Below are positions 23,709 through 32,009 of a stretch of 64,000 nt of DNA, piece by piece (within the stretch, counting starts at the first letter, position 1; each line of letters opens with the position of its first letter). The DNA comes from an uncultured Verrucomicrobiota bacterium (lineage in GTDB: Bacteria; Verrucomicrobiota; Verrucomicrobiia; Limisphaerales; UBA9464), in the NCBI GenBank assembly GCA_903910585.1, contig CAIWAH010000190.1, positions 1-64,000 of the forward strand, read 5' to 3'. The notes under the pieces were generated by a model. It searched no databases, was not told where the DNA came from, and saw only the letters and a program-made list of their open reading frames with translations. A program made the translations under genes and the position numbers.

Positions 23709-23841
23709 CCGGAAGGCTGTCCCAAGGGCGGCTTCGGAACTCACCGGCCGTTTTGAGATTCGGACTTGGGTGTCGGTTCTCGCTGAGGGTTTCGCAAAAT
23801 CCGGCTTGAGCTGCGGACCTTGCCGGCCGATTAATCCTTCA

Positions 23842-23868
23842 GCGCGAGCACTGCTCGCCGGCTCTTTT
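23842..23868 (+). terminator. Possible terminator downstream of mrp
   Basis: GCGAG-cactg-CTCGC, within the larger palindrome GCGAGCACTGCTCGC, is followed by CGGCTCTTTTC. It lies about 135 bases after mrp and just before the structured RNA candidate. The bases between 23709 and 23841 show no gene. Confidence 0.45.
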
Positions 23869-23871
23869 CAA

Positions 23872-24062
23872 GTTTCCCTGCCCGGTGCGTGTATCGAGAC
23901 AACGTCCTTCGACCTTGTAATCCGAAAGGGAGCGTTGAAGCGGTTCCAAGCAATCAACGCCAGGCCTCCATAACAGGAAGGCGAGCGTTGCCCGCTGCTC
24001 CCACCTGGTGCCTTCTGGTAGAAGGGACCTGTTTCCCACGGCCATGGCGGGGTTTTCTTTTT
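23872..24062 (+). ncRNA. ssrS: Rod-shaped structured RNA, 6S RNA candidate
   Basis: A series of nested long-range pairings folds about 185 bases into one rod. From outside in: CCCTGCC (23877) with GGCGGGG (24046); CGTG (23888) with CACG (24037); GTCCTTCGACC (23904) with GGTAGAAGGGAC (24017); GGGAGC (23928) with GCTCCC (23997); AGCGG (23939) with CCGCT (23992); CAACGC (23955) with GCGTTG (23985); and GCCT with AGG near the tip. An unpaired 13-base stretch (ttgtaatccgaaa) faces the 3' side where a local hairpin can form, as in the central bubble of 6S RNA. TTTTCTTTTT directly after the closing stem serves as a terminator. No convincing protein is encoded here. The 6S identity rests on shape and length only. 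Confidence 0.5.
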
Positions 24063-24096
24063 GGCGGGGCGTCCTGCGCCGGTCACAGTGCCGGCG

Positions 24097-24987
24097 ATGG
24101 ACGCCCCGCCTCTTTTGGACACCGCCCCGCCGCCGGTTCAGGGAGAACCGCTCCCGCTTCCCCGGCACCCCCGGTGGCGTAGCTGGCTCGCGTTGTTCGT
24201 GCTGGCGCCTTACCCGCTGCTGCTCGGCGTGATTCTCCCGTGGGTGTTTCGGCAGGAATGGTTCCTGCGGCTTACCGGACAGAAATCGGCTCCGGAAGGC
24301 TCGATCCTGCCAAAGACGGTCGGTGAGCTCTTTCTCGTCGCCGCGGAGAATCTGGTCATCTTCGCCGTCATTTTCCTGATCGCGTGCGCGATCCGCGGCT
24401 TTAACCGGGACGAACTGTTCGCGCGGACCAAAGGCTGGTGGCAGCCGTGGGCCTGGGGACTGCTGCATTCGGTGGCGCTGCGGATTGCCGTGGCCGCGGT
24501 GGTTCTGGGCGTGGGCGGAATCCTGCTCGTCGGGGCCAAGGTGACGGGAACTGACCCGGAGTCGTTCAAGGGTCTCCGACCGAACGTCGAAAAGCTGGTG
24601 GAGCCCGGGGCCCTGCAGGATCCCGTGTATCTGCTGGTGGCCATGACGCTGATCAGCTTTGTGGTGGCCGGACTGCGGGAGGAACTGTGGCGGGCGGGCG
24701 TGTTCCGTTACCTGTTCGACCTGCTGCCGGACCGGGGCCAGACCACGCGGGGCAAGGTTGTCGCGGTGGTGCTGACGGCGGCCGTGTTTGGAATGGGCCA
24801 CTGGCCCCAGGGTGTCGTCGGAGTCGCCCTGACCGGCACGCTCGGCTTGGGGCTGGGGACGATTCTGCTCTACCACCGGTCCCTCTGGGTCGCGGTGCTG
24901 GCACATGGATTCTTCGATGCGACTTCGTTTGCCCTGCTTCCGCTCGTCGAAAGGATGGGCCTGCTGGAAAAACTGAAAGGGGCCTGA
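24097..24987 (+). CDS. CPBP-family intramembrane glutamic protease
   Basis: A 296-residue protein with about eight hydrophobic segments. The CPBP (Abi, Rce1-like) motifs are present: GLREELWRAGVFRYLFDLLP with Glu-Glu near 195 and Arg, then FGMGHWPQGVVG, then VAVLAHGFFDATS. This family cleaves prenylated or peptide substrates within the membrane; some members confer bacteriocin self-immunity. The substrate here is unknown. The ATG at 24097 was preferred to an in-frame TTG at 24061, which overlaps the terminator of the RNA candidate. Confidence 0.85.
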   Translation: MDAPPLLDTAPPPVQGEPLPLPRHPRWRSWLALFVLAPYPLLLGVILPWVFRQEWFLRLTGQKSAPEGSILPKTVGELFLVAAENLVIFAVIFLIACAIRGFNRDELFARTKGWWQPWAWGLLHSVALRIAVAAVVLGVGGILLVGAKVTGTDPESFKGLRPNVEKLVEPGALQDPVYLLVAMTLISFVVAGLREELWRAGVFRYLFDLLPDRGQTTRGKVVAVVLTAAVFGMGHWPQGVVGVALTGTLGLGLGTILLYHRSLWVAVLAHGFFDATSFALLPLVERMGLLEKLKGA

Positions 24988-25053
24988 AGGCTCGGTCGCC
25001 GGCCGGGCCGCTTCCTGGCTGGCATCGCCGGTCGGGTGTGATTTACTGCCGCC

Positions 25054-25935
25054 GTGCAGATTCAAAGCTTCAAGGTCTTCTGTGATCTCGCTGAAACCGA
25101 GAGCTTCACCAAGGCCGCCCAGATCAACGGCGTGACGCAAAGCGCCGTCAGCCAGCAGGTGAGCTCGCTCGAAAAGCAGTTCAAGACGTTGCTGATCGAG
25201 CGCAGCAAGAAGAAGTTCCGCCTGACCCGCGAAGGCGAGCTGCTCTACGAATACGGCAAGCAGGTCATCCACACCTACGAGTCCCTGATCAGCCGGTTGC
25301 AGGAGGTGAAGGACATCGTCAGCGGCACCATCCGCGTGGCGACGATCTATTCCATCGGCCTGCACGACCTGCCGCCCTACCTCAAGAAGTTCCTCAAGGG
25401 CTTCCCCACGGTGACGGTCCACGTCGAATACCAGCGGGCCAACCAGGTTTACGAGGATGTGGTCGGCAATGTCGTGGACCTCGGCCTTGTGGCCTATCCC
25501 AACAAGGATTCCCGGCTCGAAGTCATTCCGCTGCGCGAGGAGACACTGGTGCTCATCTGCCATCCCAAGCACCCGCTCGCGAAGGAGAAGAACCTCCGGC
25601 TTTCGCATCTCGAGGGGCAGAAGTTCATCGCGTTTGAATCTGACATCCCCACCCGAAAGGCGATCGACAAGATCCTGCGCGATTCCGGCGTGGCGGTGAA
25701 GACGACCATGGAATTCGACAACATCGAGACCGTGAAACGGGCCGTGGAGATCGAGGCCGGTGTGAGCATCGTGCCGGAAAGCACGGTAGTGCAGGAGGTC
25801 TCCAAACAGACGCTGGTGGCGCTGAAGTTTGCGGATGCGCTGCCGACCCGCCCGCTGGCGATCATCGCCAAGAAGACCAAGGTGCTGTCACCGGCGATGC
25901 GGCAGTTCATCCAGCTGCTCAAGGAACCGATCTGA
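25054..25935 (+). CDS. LysR-family transcription regulator
   Basis: A 293-residue protein with a GTG start. The N-terminal winged helix (FKVFCDLAETESFTKAAQIN, GVTQSAVSQQVSSLEKQF) is followed by a linker helix and a two-lobed effector domain (IRVATIYSIGLHDLPPYLKK, LGLVAYPNKDSRLEVIPL). It is nearest to CysB/CbbR-like members. TTTACT ends 6 bases before the start codon, so the message may be leaderless. No divergent target gene is adjacent; 12 bases downstream is a lipoprotein gene it may be transcribed with. Confidence 0.85.
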   Translation: MQIQSFKVFCDLAETESFTKAAQINGVTQSAVSQQVSSLEKQFKTLLIERSKKKFRLTREGELLYEYGKQVIHTYESLISRLQEVKDIVSGTIRVATIYSIGLHDLPPYLKKFLKGFPTVTVHVEYQRANQVYEDVVGNVVDLGLVAYPNKDSRLEVIPLREETLVLICHPKHPLAKEKNLRLSHLEGQKFIAFESDIPTRKAIDKILRDSGVAVKTTMEFDNIETVKRAVEIEAGVSIVPESTVVQEVSKQTLVALKFADALPTRPLAIIAKKTKVLSPAMRQFIQLLKEPI

Positions 25936-25947
25936 CCGTCCGTCCGC

Positions 25948-26475
25948 ATGAAGCCGAAGTGCACCCTCTCCGCCGTGCTGCTTGTCCTCGTGGGCGCCGG
26001 CTGCGCTTCCACCGCGCCGAAGGGCGGCGGCTCCGTGACCGTCAAATGGGAGGATGCGGCGAAGTTCACCGACTTCGTCCCCGTCCGGGCGGAGTCGAGC
26101 TACACGCTCATCGCCGAACAGCGCCGGCTGGAGAACGACCTGATCGACCTGGCGGACGCCTTCATCCCGGAAGGCTGCAATGTCCGCATCACCTTTCGCG
26201 ACATCGACCGAGCTGGCTGGATCGACCCTCTCGCGCCGCGGGCTGTCCGGGTCGTGACCGACCAGTGGCCCGCCCGGGTGGAATTCGACTACCGGGTGAC
26301 CGATGCCGCCGGTGAAGCCCTGCGTTCCGGCACGGCGACCCTGCGCCTCGCCTTTCCGCAATACCTGCGTTCCCGGACCGAGCCCGAATCCGAGATGCCG
26401 GACATGCGCGAGATGTTCGCGCCGTGGTTCCGGCAATTGGGACGGCAGCTTCCGCGGGAGCCGAAAAATGGCTGA
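25948..26475 (+). CDS. DUF3016 lipoprotein
   Basis: A 175-residue protein with a lipobox (LVGAGCAS, Cys20), so it is lipid-anchored in the envelope. The mature part starts with the DUF3016 pattern VTVKWEDAAKFTDFVPVRAE and continues with LIDLADAFIPEGCNVRITFR, DIDRAGWIDP and VEFDYRVTDAAGEAL. The function of the family is not known. It overlaps thiS by 8 bases. Confidence 0.8.
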   Translation: MKPKCTLSAVLLVLVGAGCASTAPKGGGSVTVKWEDAAKFTDFVPVRAESSYTLIAEQRRLENDLIDLADAFIPEGCNVRITFRDIDRAGWIDPLAPRAVRVVTDQWPARVEFDYRVTDAAGEALRSGTATLRLAFPQYLRSRTEPESEMPDMREMFAPWFRQLGRQLPREPKNG

Positions 26476-26677
26476 CCTCCAACTCACCGCGAACGGCCAG
26501 CCCCTGATGACCGCCGCCCCCTGCACGCTGGAGGAGTTCCTGGTCCGGCAGGGGTTGCTGCCACGGTCAGTGGTGGTCGAGCTCAACGGCGAGGCCGTTG
26601 CGCCGAGCGAGTTCTCCGGCCGTTGGCTCACCGACGGTGCCCGTCTCGAAATCGTGAAGATTGTCGCCGGCGGCTGA
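26468..26677 (+). CDS. thiS: ThiS sulfur-carrier protein
   Basis: A 69-residue ubiquitin-like protein ending in the Gly-Gly that is adenylated and thiocarboxylated (IVKIVAGG). Other family marks are LTANGQPL at the start, TLEEFLVRQGL, and VVVELNGEAVAPSEFSGRWL. It delivers sulfur for the thiazole part of thiamine. Its start overlaps the DUF3016 gene, and no thiG or thiF is near, so its partners lie elsewhere. Confidence 0.85.
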   Translation: MADLQLTANGQPLMTAAPCTLEEFLVRQGLLPRSVVVELNGEAVAPSEFSGRWLTDGARLEIVKIVAGG

Positions 26678-26691
26678 AGGCGCCGCGCGGT

Positions 26692-27222
26692 TCAGAACGG
26701 GCGCCCGCTGCTCCAGCGCATCTGGGTCCGGCGGGGCTTCGGTGGCAGGGGAGTTTCGTCGAGGGCGAACTGGCGTTTGGCGATCCACTCCCGGGCACAA
26801 CGGTCGAGTGCGCGGTCCCGAAATGCCAGCCAGTCATGCCGCATGCCGAGCTGATCCAATGTCTCCTTGAACTTTCGGAAGGCCCCGCGCGCCTTGACCG
26901 CTTGGGCGAGATCAAACGCCAAAGTCCGATCCGTCAGGAACGCGATGTAGTCCTGCATCGCCCGGTATTCGGGGAAATCCGCCGGTCCGGGGCCGATGAC
27001 GAATCGCCGGCCTTTGTCCGCCACGATGGTCCGGGCCAATTCCAGGTCCTGGCTGCCAGTTTCCGCCAGATCCTCGCCCCCCGATCGTTTGGTCTTGGCC
27101 GCGCGATAGAGTTCCAGATCCACAGCCACCAGACGGCCGGACTCCCGGTCCACAAAGCGCACCACGTTGGGCGATCCCTGAAGGGCGGCGATCACGGCGA
27201 ACAGATTGACGGCAGGATTCAT
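26692..27222 (-). CDS. UPF0158 family protein
   Basis: A protein of about 176 residues without signal or membrane segments. The central part has the UPF0158 pattern: PNVVRFVDRESGRLVAVDLE, PGPADFPEYRAMQDYIAFLT, LAQAVKARGAFRKFKETLDQ and the C-terminal block LGMRHDWLAFRDRALDRCAREWI. The function is unknown. It is convergent with thiS, with 14 bases between the stops. Either Met at 27228 or 27222 could be the start. Confidence 0.75.
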   Translation of the reverse strand: MNPAVNLFAVIAALQGSPNVVRFVDRESGRLVAVDLELYRAAKTKRSGGEDLAETGSQDLELARTIVADKGRRFVIGPGPADFPEYRAMQDYIAFLTDRTLAFDLAQAVKARGAFRKFKETLDQLGMRHDWLAFRDRALDRCAREWIAKRQFALDETPLPPKPRRTQMRWSSGRPF

Positions 27223-27412
27223 CGGCAAAGCGGGATCAAACCCGCGTCGGAAACGCTACAGACTTCGACGCCCGGCGCGAGCTTTGAGCGAGCGTAAATA
27301 GCCTTCGCCCTTCAATTGCCCCCAAACCGCTGGCTCTGTCATCAGGCAAAGTCTATTTCCCGAAGACCCCTACAAATAACTGCAAACACGTCCCCGCCTA
27401 GGGCGTGGGTTG

Positions 27413-30106
27413 TCAACCCCTTGTCAAACCAACAGTTTGTGTCTTAAATTCAAAGCCAGCCTCCTTACCAAAGAAATAGAGGGTCCCACGGAGCAGTTGC
27501 CGAAGGCCGTTCTCGGGCTTTTCTGAGTCAGATCGAACTTCCGTCGTGGTCAGCTCATCCAACAGGAATGCTTCGCCGGTTGCCCTTCGGATGGTAGCCC
27601 TGCTGTTTTTGCCGGTGTGGATTCTGTCGCCGTCCTGCAAGACCATGTCGGTTACGGCTGGGTCAGCCGTAGCTGACTGCTTTCGCTGCACCCGCACGTC
27701 CCCCTGGATAGCGACTACGGTTACATTCCCCAGTGACATGCTTACTTTCGAGCCTATATCTCCGCCCTTGGTCAGGGGCACGTTGACCTCAAATGGCAGC
27801 CCCGCCCTGACGGATGCCTGAACGGTCTGGGCCGCGAACCCATCCTTCACGAGTGTCAGGGCGACTGGTCGGGGTCGGACAAAATAGCTCGCGTAGGGCG
27901 TCACTCCCCATTCCTTGCCCTCCACGGAGATTTTCGCCCCCGGTGGCTCACTCGTGACGATCAGGATTCCCAGCCGGTGGCTGATCGTATAGGAGGTCGC
28001 GGCGATCGCCAGGATCAACCCGGCCAGAATGCCCCCGGCCCAGCCCACCCGGATCAAGGTCCACCGTTGCAGTGATGCGCGGACATACCGGGCCAGCGGC
28101 TGGTTATCCTCGCCGCCAAACCTCGCGGCCTGTCTAAGAAACTGGCGGCCTTCATCCAGCTTGAGCCCGTGGGGCAGCAGCAGCGTGCGGCGGTGTTTCC
28201 TGTCGGCGTTGGACCACCGCTGGCAGTCCCGTTCCAGATTGGCGCGCAGCCGCAGGAAATCGTGGTGCTCGCGGATCCAGCCGGCCAGCCGGGGCCACGC
28301 GTGGAAAAGGATCTCATGGGCCAGCGCCACGGTGGAATGGCCTTCCTGTTCATGGGCCGTAAGCAGCCGTTCCCGGATGAGGCTTTCCACGAGGGCTTTC
28401 TTTTCCGGCGTGTCCGTGAGGACGCTGGTTTGCGCGTGGCGGCGGACCACGCGGTCTTCCGGGCCGGAACTCACCGCCACCAGCGCCGGCGCGATCTGTT
28501 CAAACACCTTTTGAACCTCCGGCGACAGGCCGAAAAAAACGGCCTCCGCCCGCCGCCCGAGGGCGCCCTCCACACCGCCCATCTGCCGGTAGCTGGCAAA
28601 GGTGAGCGTTCGGCCTCCGTTGCGCCGGTCGTAGAGTTCGCGCAGAGCATCTTCAATCAGGGGCAGCGCATCGCCCAGTTTCTGGGCGTCATCCAGCAGT
28701 TCCTCATCGAGCGGTTTACGGCCGCCTTCCGGCCGTTCAAAATGCAACCCCGCCCGCCGGGCCGGTCCGCTGATGAGCCGTTGAACGGCTGACGCACCCG
28801 GCGGGGACAGGTCCACCTGGCCGGTCGCACCCTTGAGTCGCAGGAACGTCCTTGAGGATTGGGCAATGGGGTAAAAATCACTCCGCAGCGTGGCCAGAAC
28901 CCAGACTCCCCCGGAGCGGGCGAGACTTTCCACTGCCCGGAGAAACACCTCCCTTTCTGCGTCGGACAGGCGGCTGTCGGTGTAGAGTTCCTCCAGTTGA
29001 TCAAGAATGAGAAGGATCCGCACCGGGCCGCCGACCGTCCCCGCGGCGTCCGCCAGGGCCGCCTTCAGCGCCAGCCCGGTCGCGGTTTCCGGAGCCGTTT
29101 GGAACGTTTCTGCGAGCGTGTCGTTCTCACCGCTTCGGTTTCGCAGTTCCTTCAGGGCTGCCTCTAGGCTCCGGACTAGGCCGTGGATCAGCCGTCCTTG
29201 GCTTTGCGCGGGGGTAAAGATGGCGCAACGCCACTGGCGGACCGTGTCGTCAAGGTTTTGCCGAAGCAGTTCCGACGCGACGCCCGCCCGGGCCAGTGAC
29301 GACTTGCCGGACCCTGACGGACCGACAATGACTGCAAAGGCGCAGTGTTCTTCCGTCGCCCGCCGGCGCAGCAAGGTCTCGATCCCGAGTGTTTCCTCTT
29401 CCCGGCCAAAGAATATCGGCGCGTGCGCGACGTCAAAAACCTGCAGGCCCCGATAAGGGGCATCGCTCCACATCTCCAGCGGGCTGTTGCTTTCACCCAG
29501 CCGATCTTCCAGCAATTCTCGGAGGTGTGCCTTGAGGCGTTGGGCAAAGGTTACCGGCTCGCGATAAGAGTGGTAGGCGCGGAGGTTGCGCCCCTGCTCA
29601 TCGTGGAAGCGTTCTCGGACGAACTGTTCAGCCAGTCCCCGCTGCCGAATCATCTCGCCCAGCGCATCGGTCCCCTTGGGATGCTCCCCGCCCATGCGTT
29701 TTAGAAACCCATCCGGATCGTCGCGGCAATAGGCCAGAATCTGGGGACGCTTCCCTTGAGACTGCGCCCGGGCCATGAGCATCAGGTCGAACTCCCTTTC
29801 CGTGCCCGAACGGTAATGCGACCCATCGGGTTTCCGTGTGGCACCTCCGACAACCGAACCGAGGCGTGACCACAGGATGAAGATGGCGATGTCCATGCCG
29901 TTCTGCTCGGAGAGCACCAGGTCAATGCCCTCCTGGAACGAAGTGTCAGCCTGCAACGGCAGGTCTTCCCATAGCACCGCTTGAAGGGTGAGCCGTTCCC
30001 CATACCAGCGGCCGAGCAACTCCACTACCTGCCGGGCCTTGGCGCGCTCCTCCGCCACATCACCCGGACTTGAGATGAAGATTCGTATTGTCTCGGGGGA
30101 TTTCAC
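27413..30106 (-). CDS. DUF4062-STAND NTPase with membrane helix, PEGA and FecR-like domains
   Basis: An 897-residue protein. Residues 1-205 form a DUF4062/TIR-like module (RIFISSPGDVAEERAKARQV, DIAIFILWSRLGSVVG). From about 215 a novel-STAND (nSTAND1) NTPase begins: PYRGLQVFDVAHAPIFFGRE, Walker A VGPSGSGKSSLARAGV, Walker B RILLILDQLEELYTD, sensor LATLRSDFY. A helical part follows, then one membrane helix near 690 (GGILAGLILAIAATSYTI), a PEGA domain (LIVTSEPPGAKISVEGKEWG) and a FecR-like domain (VTVVAIQGDVRVQRK, LLRGTLYFFGKEAGFEFKTQ). The protein ends at TVGLTRG, just where FecR domains have RGTxF, so the domain is cut short. The predicted topology puts PEGA and FecR outside the cytoplasm and the STAND module inside. 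DNA here is visibly less GC-rich than its neighbours, which suggests transfer. A defence or envelope-signalling role is inferred. Confidence 0.8.
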   Translation of the reverse strand: MKSPETIRIFISSPGDVAEERAKARQVVELLGRWYGERLTLQAVLWEDLPLQADTSFQEGIDLVLSEQNGMDIAIFILWSRLGSVVGGATRKPDGSHYRSGTEREFDLMLMARAQSQGKRPQILAYCRDDPDGFLKRMGGEHPKGTDALGEMIRQRGLAEQFVRERFHDEQGRNLRAYHSYREPVTFAQRLKAHLRELLEDRLGESNSPLEMWSDAPYRGLQVFDVAHAPIFFGREEETLGIETLLRRRATEEHCAFAVIVGPSGSGKSSLARAGVASELLRQNLDDTVRQWRCAIFTPAQSQGRLIHGLVRSLEAALKELRNRSGENDTLAETFQTAPETATGLALKAALADAAGTVGGPVRILLILDQLEELYTDSRLSDAEREVFLRAVESLARSGGVWVLATLRSDFYPIAQSSRTFLRLKGATGQVDLSPPGASAVQRLISGPARRAGLHFERPEGGRKPLDEELLDDAQKLGDALPLIEDALRELYDRRNGGRTLTFASYRQMGGVEGALGRRAEAVFFGLSPEVQKVFEQIAPALVAVSSGPEDRVVRRHAQTSVLTDTPEKKALVESLIRERLLTAHEQEGHSTVALAHEILFHAWPRLAGWIREHHDFLRLRANLERDCQRWSNADRKHRRTLLLPHGLKLDEGRQFLRQAARFGGEDNQPLARYVRASLQRWTLIRVGWAGGILAGLILAIAATSYTISHRLGILIVTSEPPGAKISVEGKEWGVTPYASYFVRPRPVALTLVKDGFAAQTVQASVRAGLPFEVNVPLTKGGDIGSKVSMSLGNVTVVAIQGDVRVQRKQSATADPAVTDMVLQDGDRIHTGKNSRATIRRATGEAFLLDELTTTEVRSDSEKPENGLRQLLRGTLYFFGKEAGFEFKTQTVGLTRG

Positions 30107-30300
30107 AGACCTCCTCTTCGGCCTGAAGTTTGCGACAGATCAAGGTTCATCAGGTGAATTGTTCCCCCCTGTTTCCGGGCGCGGACTGCCAGGTGCTCAT
30201 GATCCAATTTCATCTGAATCCCATCGGTCAGGTCCAGTCCTTGACTCCGCAGCCAAACTAGAAACCCGCCCCAACAACTCTGAGCGGGCCTTGAATCTGC

Positions 30301-30324
30301 GGCGGAGCGGCAGCTCCGCCCTAC
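30301..30324. repeat. REP-type hairpin (GTAG-headed on the minus strand)
   Basis: GGCGGAGC-ggca-GCTCCGCC is a perfect 8-bp stem followed by CTAC, so on the minus strand it reads GTAG then the stem, like the other palindromes of the window. It lies 11 bases beyond the stop of the oxidoreductase gene. Bases 30107-30300 show no gene. Confidence 0.6.
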
Positions 30325-30334
30325 CAGTGATTGC

Positions 30335-31486
30335 TCAGCCTTTGACCTGCTTGACCTTGACCCACTTGTGGGTCTTGGCCGAGGCGAGCACGGCGTCCAC
30401 GACGTAGTCGGTGGCGAGGCCGTCCTTGAAGTCGGGCTTGCAGCCCTTGCCGCTCTCCAAGCCCTGGATGAACTCGACCATCGCGTGGACGAAGGAGTGT
30501 TCGTAGCCGAGCTGGAGGCCGGGCACCCACCACTTGCCGCAGTAGGGATGATCACCATCGCTGACGTGCACGCTCTTCCAGCCGCGCTCGGTGCCTTCGT
30601 CGCTGTAGTCGAAGATCTGGAGCCGATGCAGGTCGTGGAGGTCCCACTTGAGCGACATCTTCTCGCCGTTGATCTCCAGCGTGTAGAGCGCCTTGTGGCC
30701 GCGGGCATAGCGGGTGGACTCGAAGAGGCCGAGCGAGCCGTTGTTGAAGTGACAGTGGAAGAGGCAGGCGTCGTCGATGCTGACCTTCTCAACCTTGCCG
30801 GTGAGGTTGTGTTTGCGCTCCTTGACGAAGGTTTCGGTCATCGCGCTGACGTCCTTGATGCCGCCGTTGAGCCACATGGCGGTGTCGATGCAGTGCGCGA
30901 GCAGGTCGCCCGTGACGCCGGAGCCAGCGACCTTGGCGTCGAGGCGCCAGAGGCCGGTGCCGCCCTGCGGAAGGTCGGCGTTGATGGTCCAGTCCTGGAG
31001 GAAGTTCGCGCGGTAGTGGAAGATGCGGCCGAGCTTGCCGGAATCGATGATCTGCTTGGCGAGGACGACGGCGGGGCAGCGGCGGTAGTTATACCAGACC
31101 ATGTTCGGCACGCCGGCCTTCTCGACGGCCTTGAGCATCTTCTCCGCTTCCTTGGAGTTCAGGCCGAGGGGCTTTTCGCAGAGGATCATCTTGCCGGCCT
31201 TGGCGGCGGCGATTGCCTGCTCGGCGTGCATGTTGTTCGGCGTGGCGATGTCGATGACGTCGATATCGTCGCGCTCAATAAGCTTGCGCCAGTCGGTCTC
31301 GATGGACTTGTAGCCCCACTTGTCGGCGAAGGCCTGCACCGCCGCGGCATCGCGGCCGCAGACGGCCTGGGGGACCAACTCGTAGGAGGAGGGGAAGAAG
31401 TGGTTGACCTGGTGGAAGGCGTTGCTGTGGGCGCGGCCCATGAAGCTGTAGCCGATGAGACCGATGCGGAGTTGTTTCTTGGCCAT
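30335..31486 (-). CDS. Gfo/Idh/MocA family oxidoreductase
   Basis: A 383-residue NAD(P)-dependent sugar or cyclitol dehydrogenase. The Rossmann part is [20 protein letters not shown], with [20 protein letters not shown] and the cofactor-site [15 protein letters not shown]. The catalytic region is [20 protein letters not shown] with the His in [15 protein letters not shown]. The substrate cannot be told; the LLAHCIDTA pattern and DLPQGGTG are common in Verrucomicrobia and Planctomycetes paralogues. The ATG at 31486 directly precedes the Rossmann strand. It seems to be a single-gene unit. Confidence 0.85.
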   Translation of the reverse strand: MAKKQLRIGLIGYSFMGRAHSNAFHQVNHFFPSSYELVPQAVCGRDAAAVQAFADKWGYKSIETDWRKLIERDDIDVIDIATPNNMHAEQAIAAAKAGKMILCEKPLGLNSKEAEKMLKAVEKAGVPNMVWYNYRRCPAVVLAKQIIDSGKLGRIFHYRANFLQDWTINADLPQGGTGLWRLDAKVAGSGVTGDLLAHCIDTAMWLNGGIKDVSAMTETFVKERKHNLTGKVEKVSIDDACLFHCHFNNGSLGLFESTRYARGHKALYTLEINGEKMSLKWDLHDLHRLQIFDYSDEGTERGWKSVHVSDGDHPYCGKWWVPGLQLGYEHSFVHAMVEFIQGLESGKGCKPDFKDGLATDYVVDAVLASAKTHKWVKVKQVKG

Positions 31487-31773
31487 AACGTTGTCGTGGA
31501 AACTGGGAAAACGGTCAGCGTGAACCCGCCGTCCGGGCAAGCCCGAAGTCGGGGACGATCTGGCCGAAGTTGTTCCGGTGAAAAGCGGGCGGCCGGCCGC
31601 GGATCAAGGCGACAGCAACTGACCTCAAGCGAGGACAGTTGTCGGGAGCGGTATCCCTGAAAAAAGCTCCGTGGACGCCCATCGGCGGCAATTTGCTGAT
31701 TTGCAGACTGCGGAGCGTCCAATAAACCCAAGCTGAGGGCGAATGGAGATTGGCGTAACTCTCTGGGGGAGAG

Positions 31774-31850
31774 TGGTGCATCCGTGAAGAGTCGAACTTC
31801 AAACCTGCTGATCCGTAGTCAGCTGCTCTATCCAATTGAGCTACGGATGC
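31774..31850 (-). tRNA. tRNA-Arg (anticodon ACG)
   Basis: The minus strand reads GCATCCG (acceptor), D-arm GCTCAATTGGATAGAGC, anticodon stem GCTGA/TCAGC with loop CTACGGA (anticodon ACG), T-arm TGAAG-TTCGACT-CTTCA, acceptor CGGATGC, discriminator A and an encoded CCA. All stems pair perfectly. A34 is expected to be deaminated to inosine to read CGU, CGC and CGA. Confidence 0.95.
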
Positions 31851-32009
31851 ACAACGCGGCGCGAAAATAGGGAGGAGCCGGTTTAGGGCAAGCCGTAATT
31901 TGATTTTTGCTTCAGTTCTTCGGCGCAGTTGTGGGCAGCGGTGCCGGTTTGCCCCGCGTTCCGAGATTTTCGGACTGGCCCCCGCGTCGTCGATCGCTTC
32001 ACTCGCGAC

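Noticed and set aside
31774-31850. tRNA-Arg as an attachment site for an island
   Set aside because: No second copy of the tRNA end and no integrase were seen within the window on either side.
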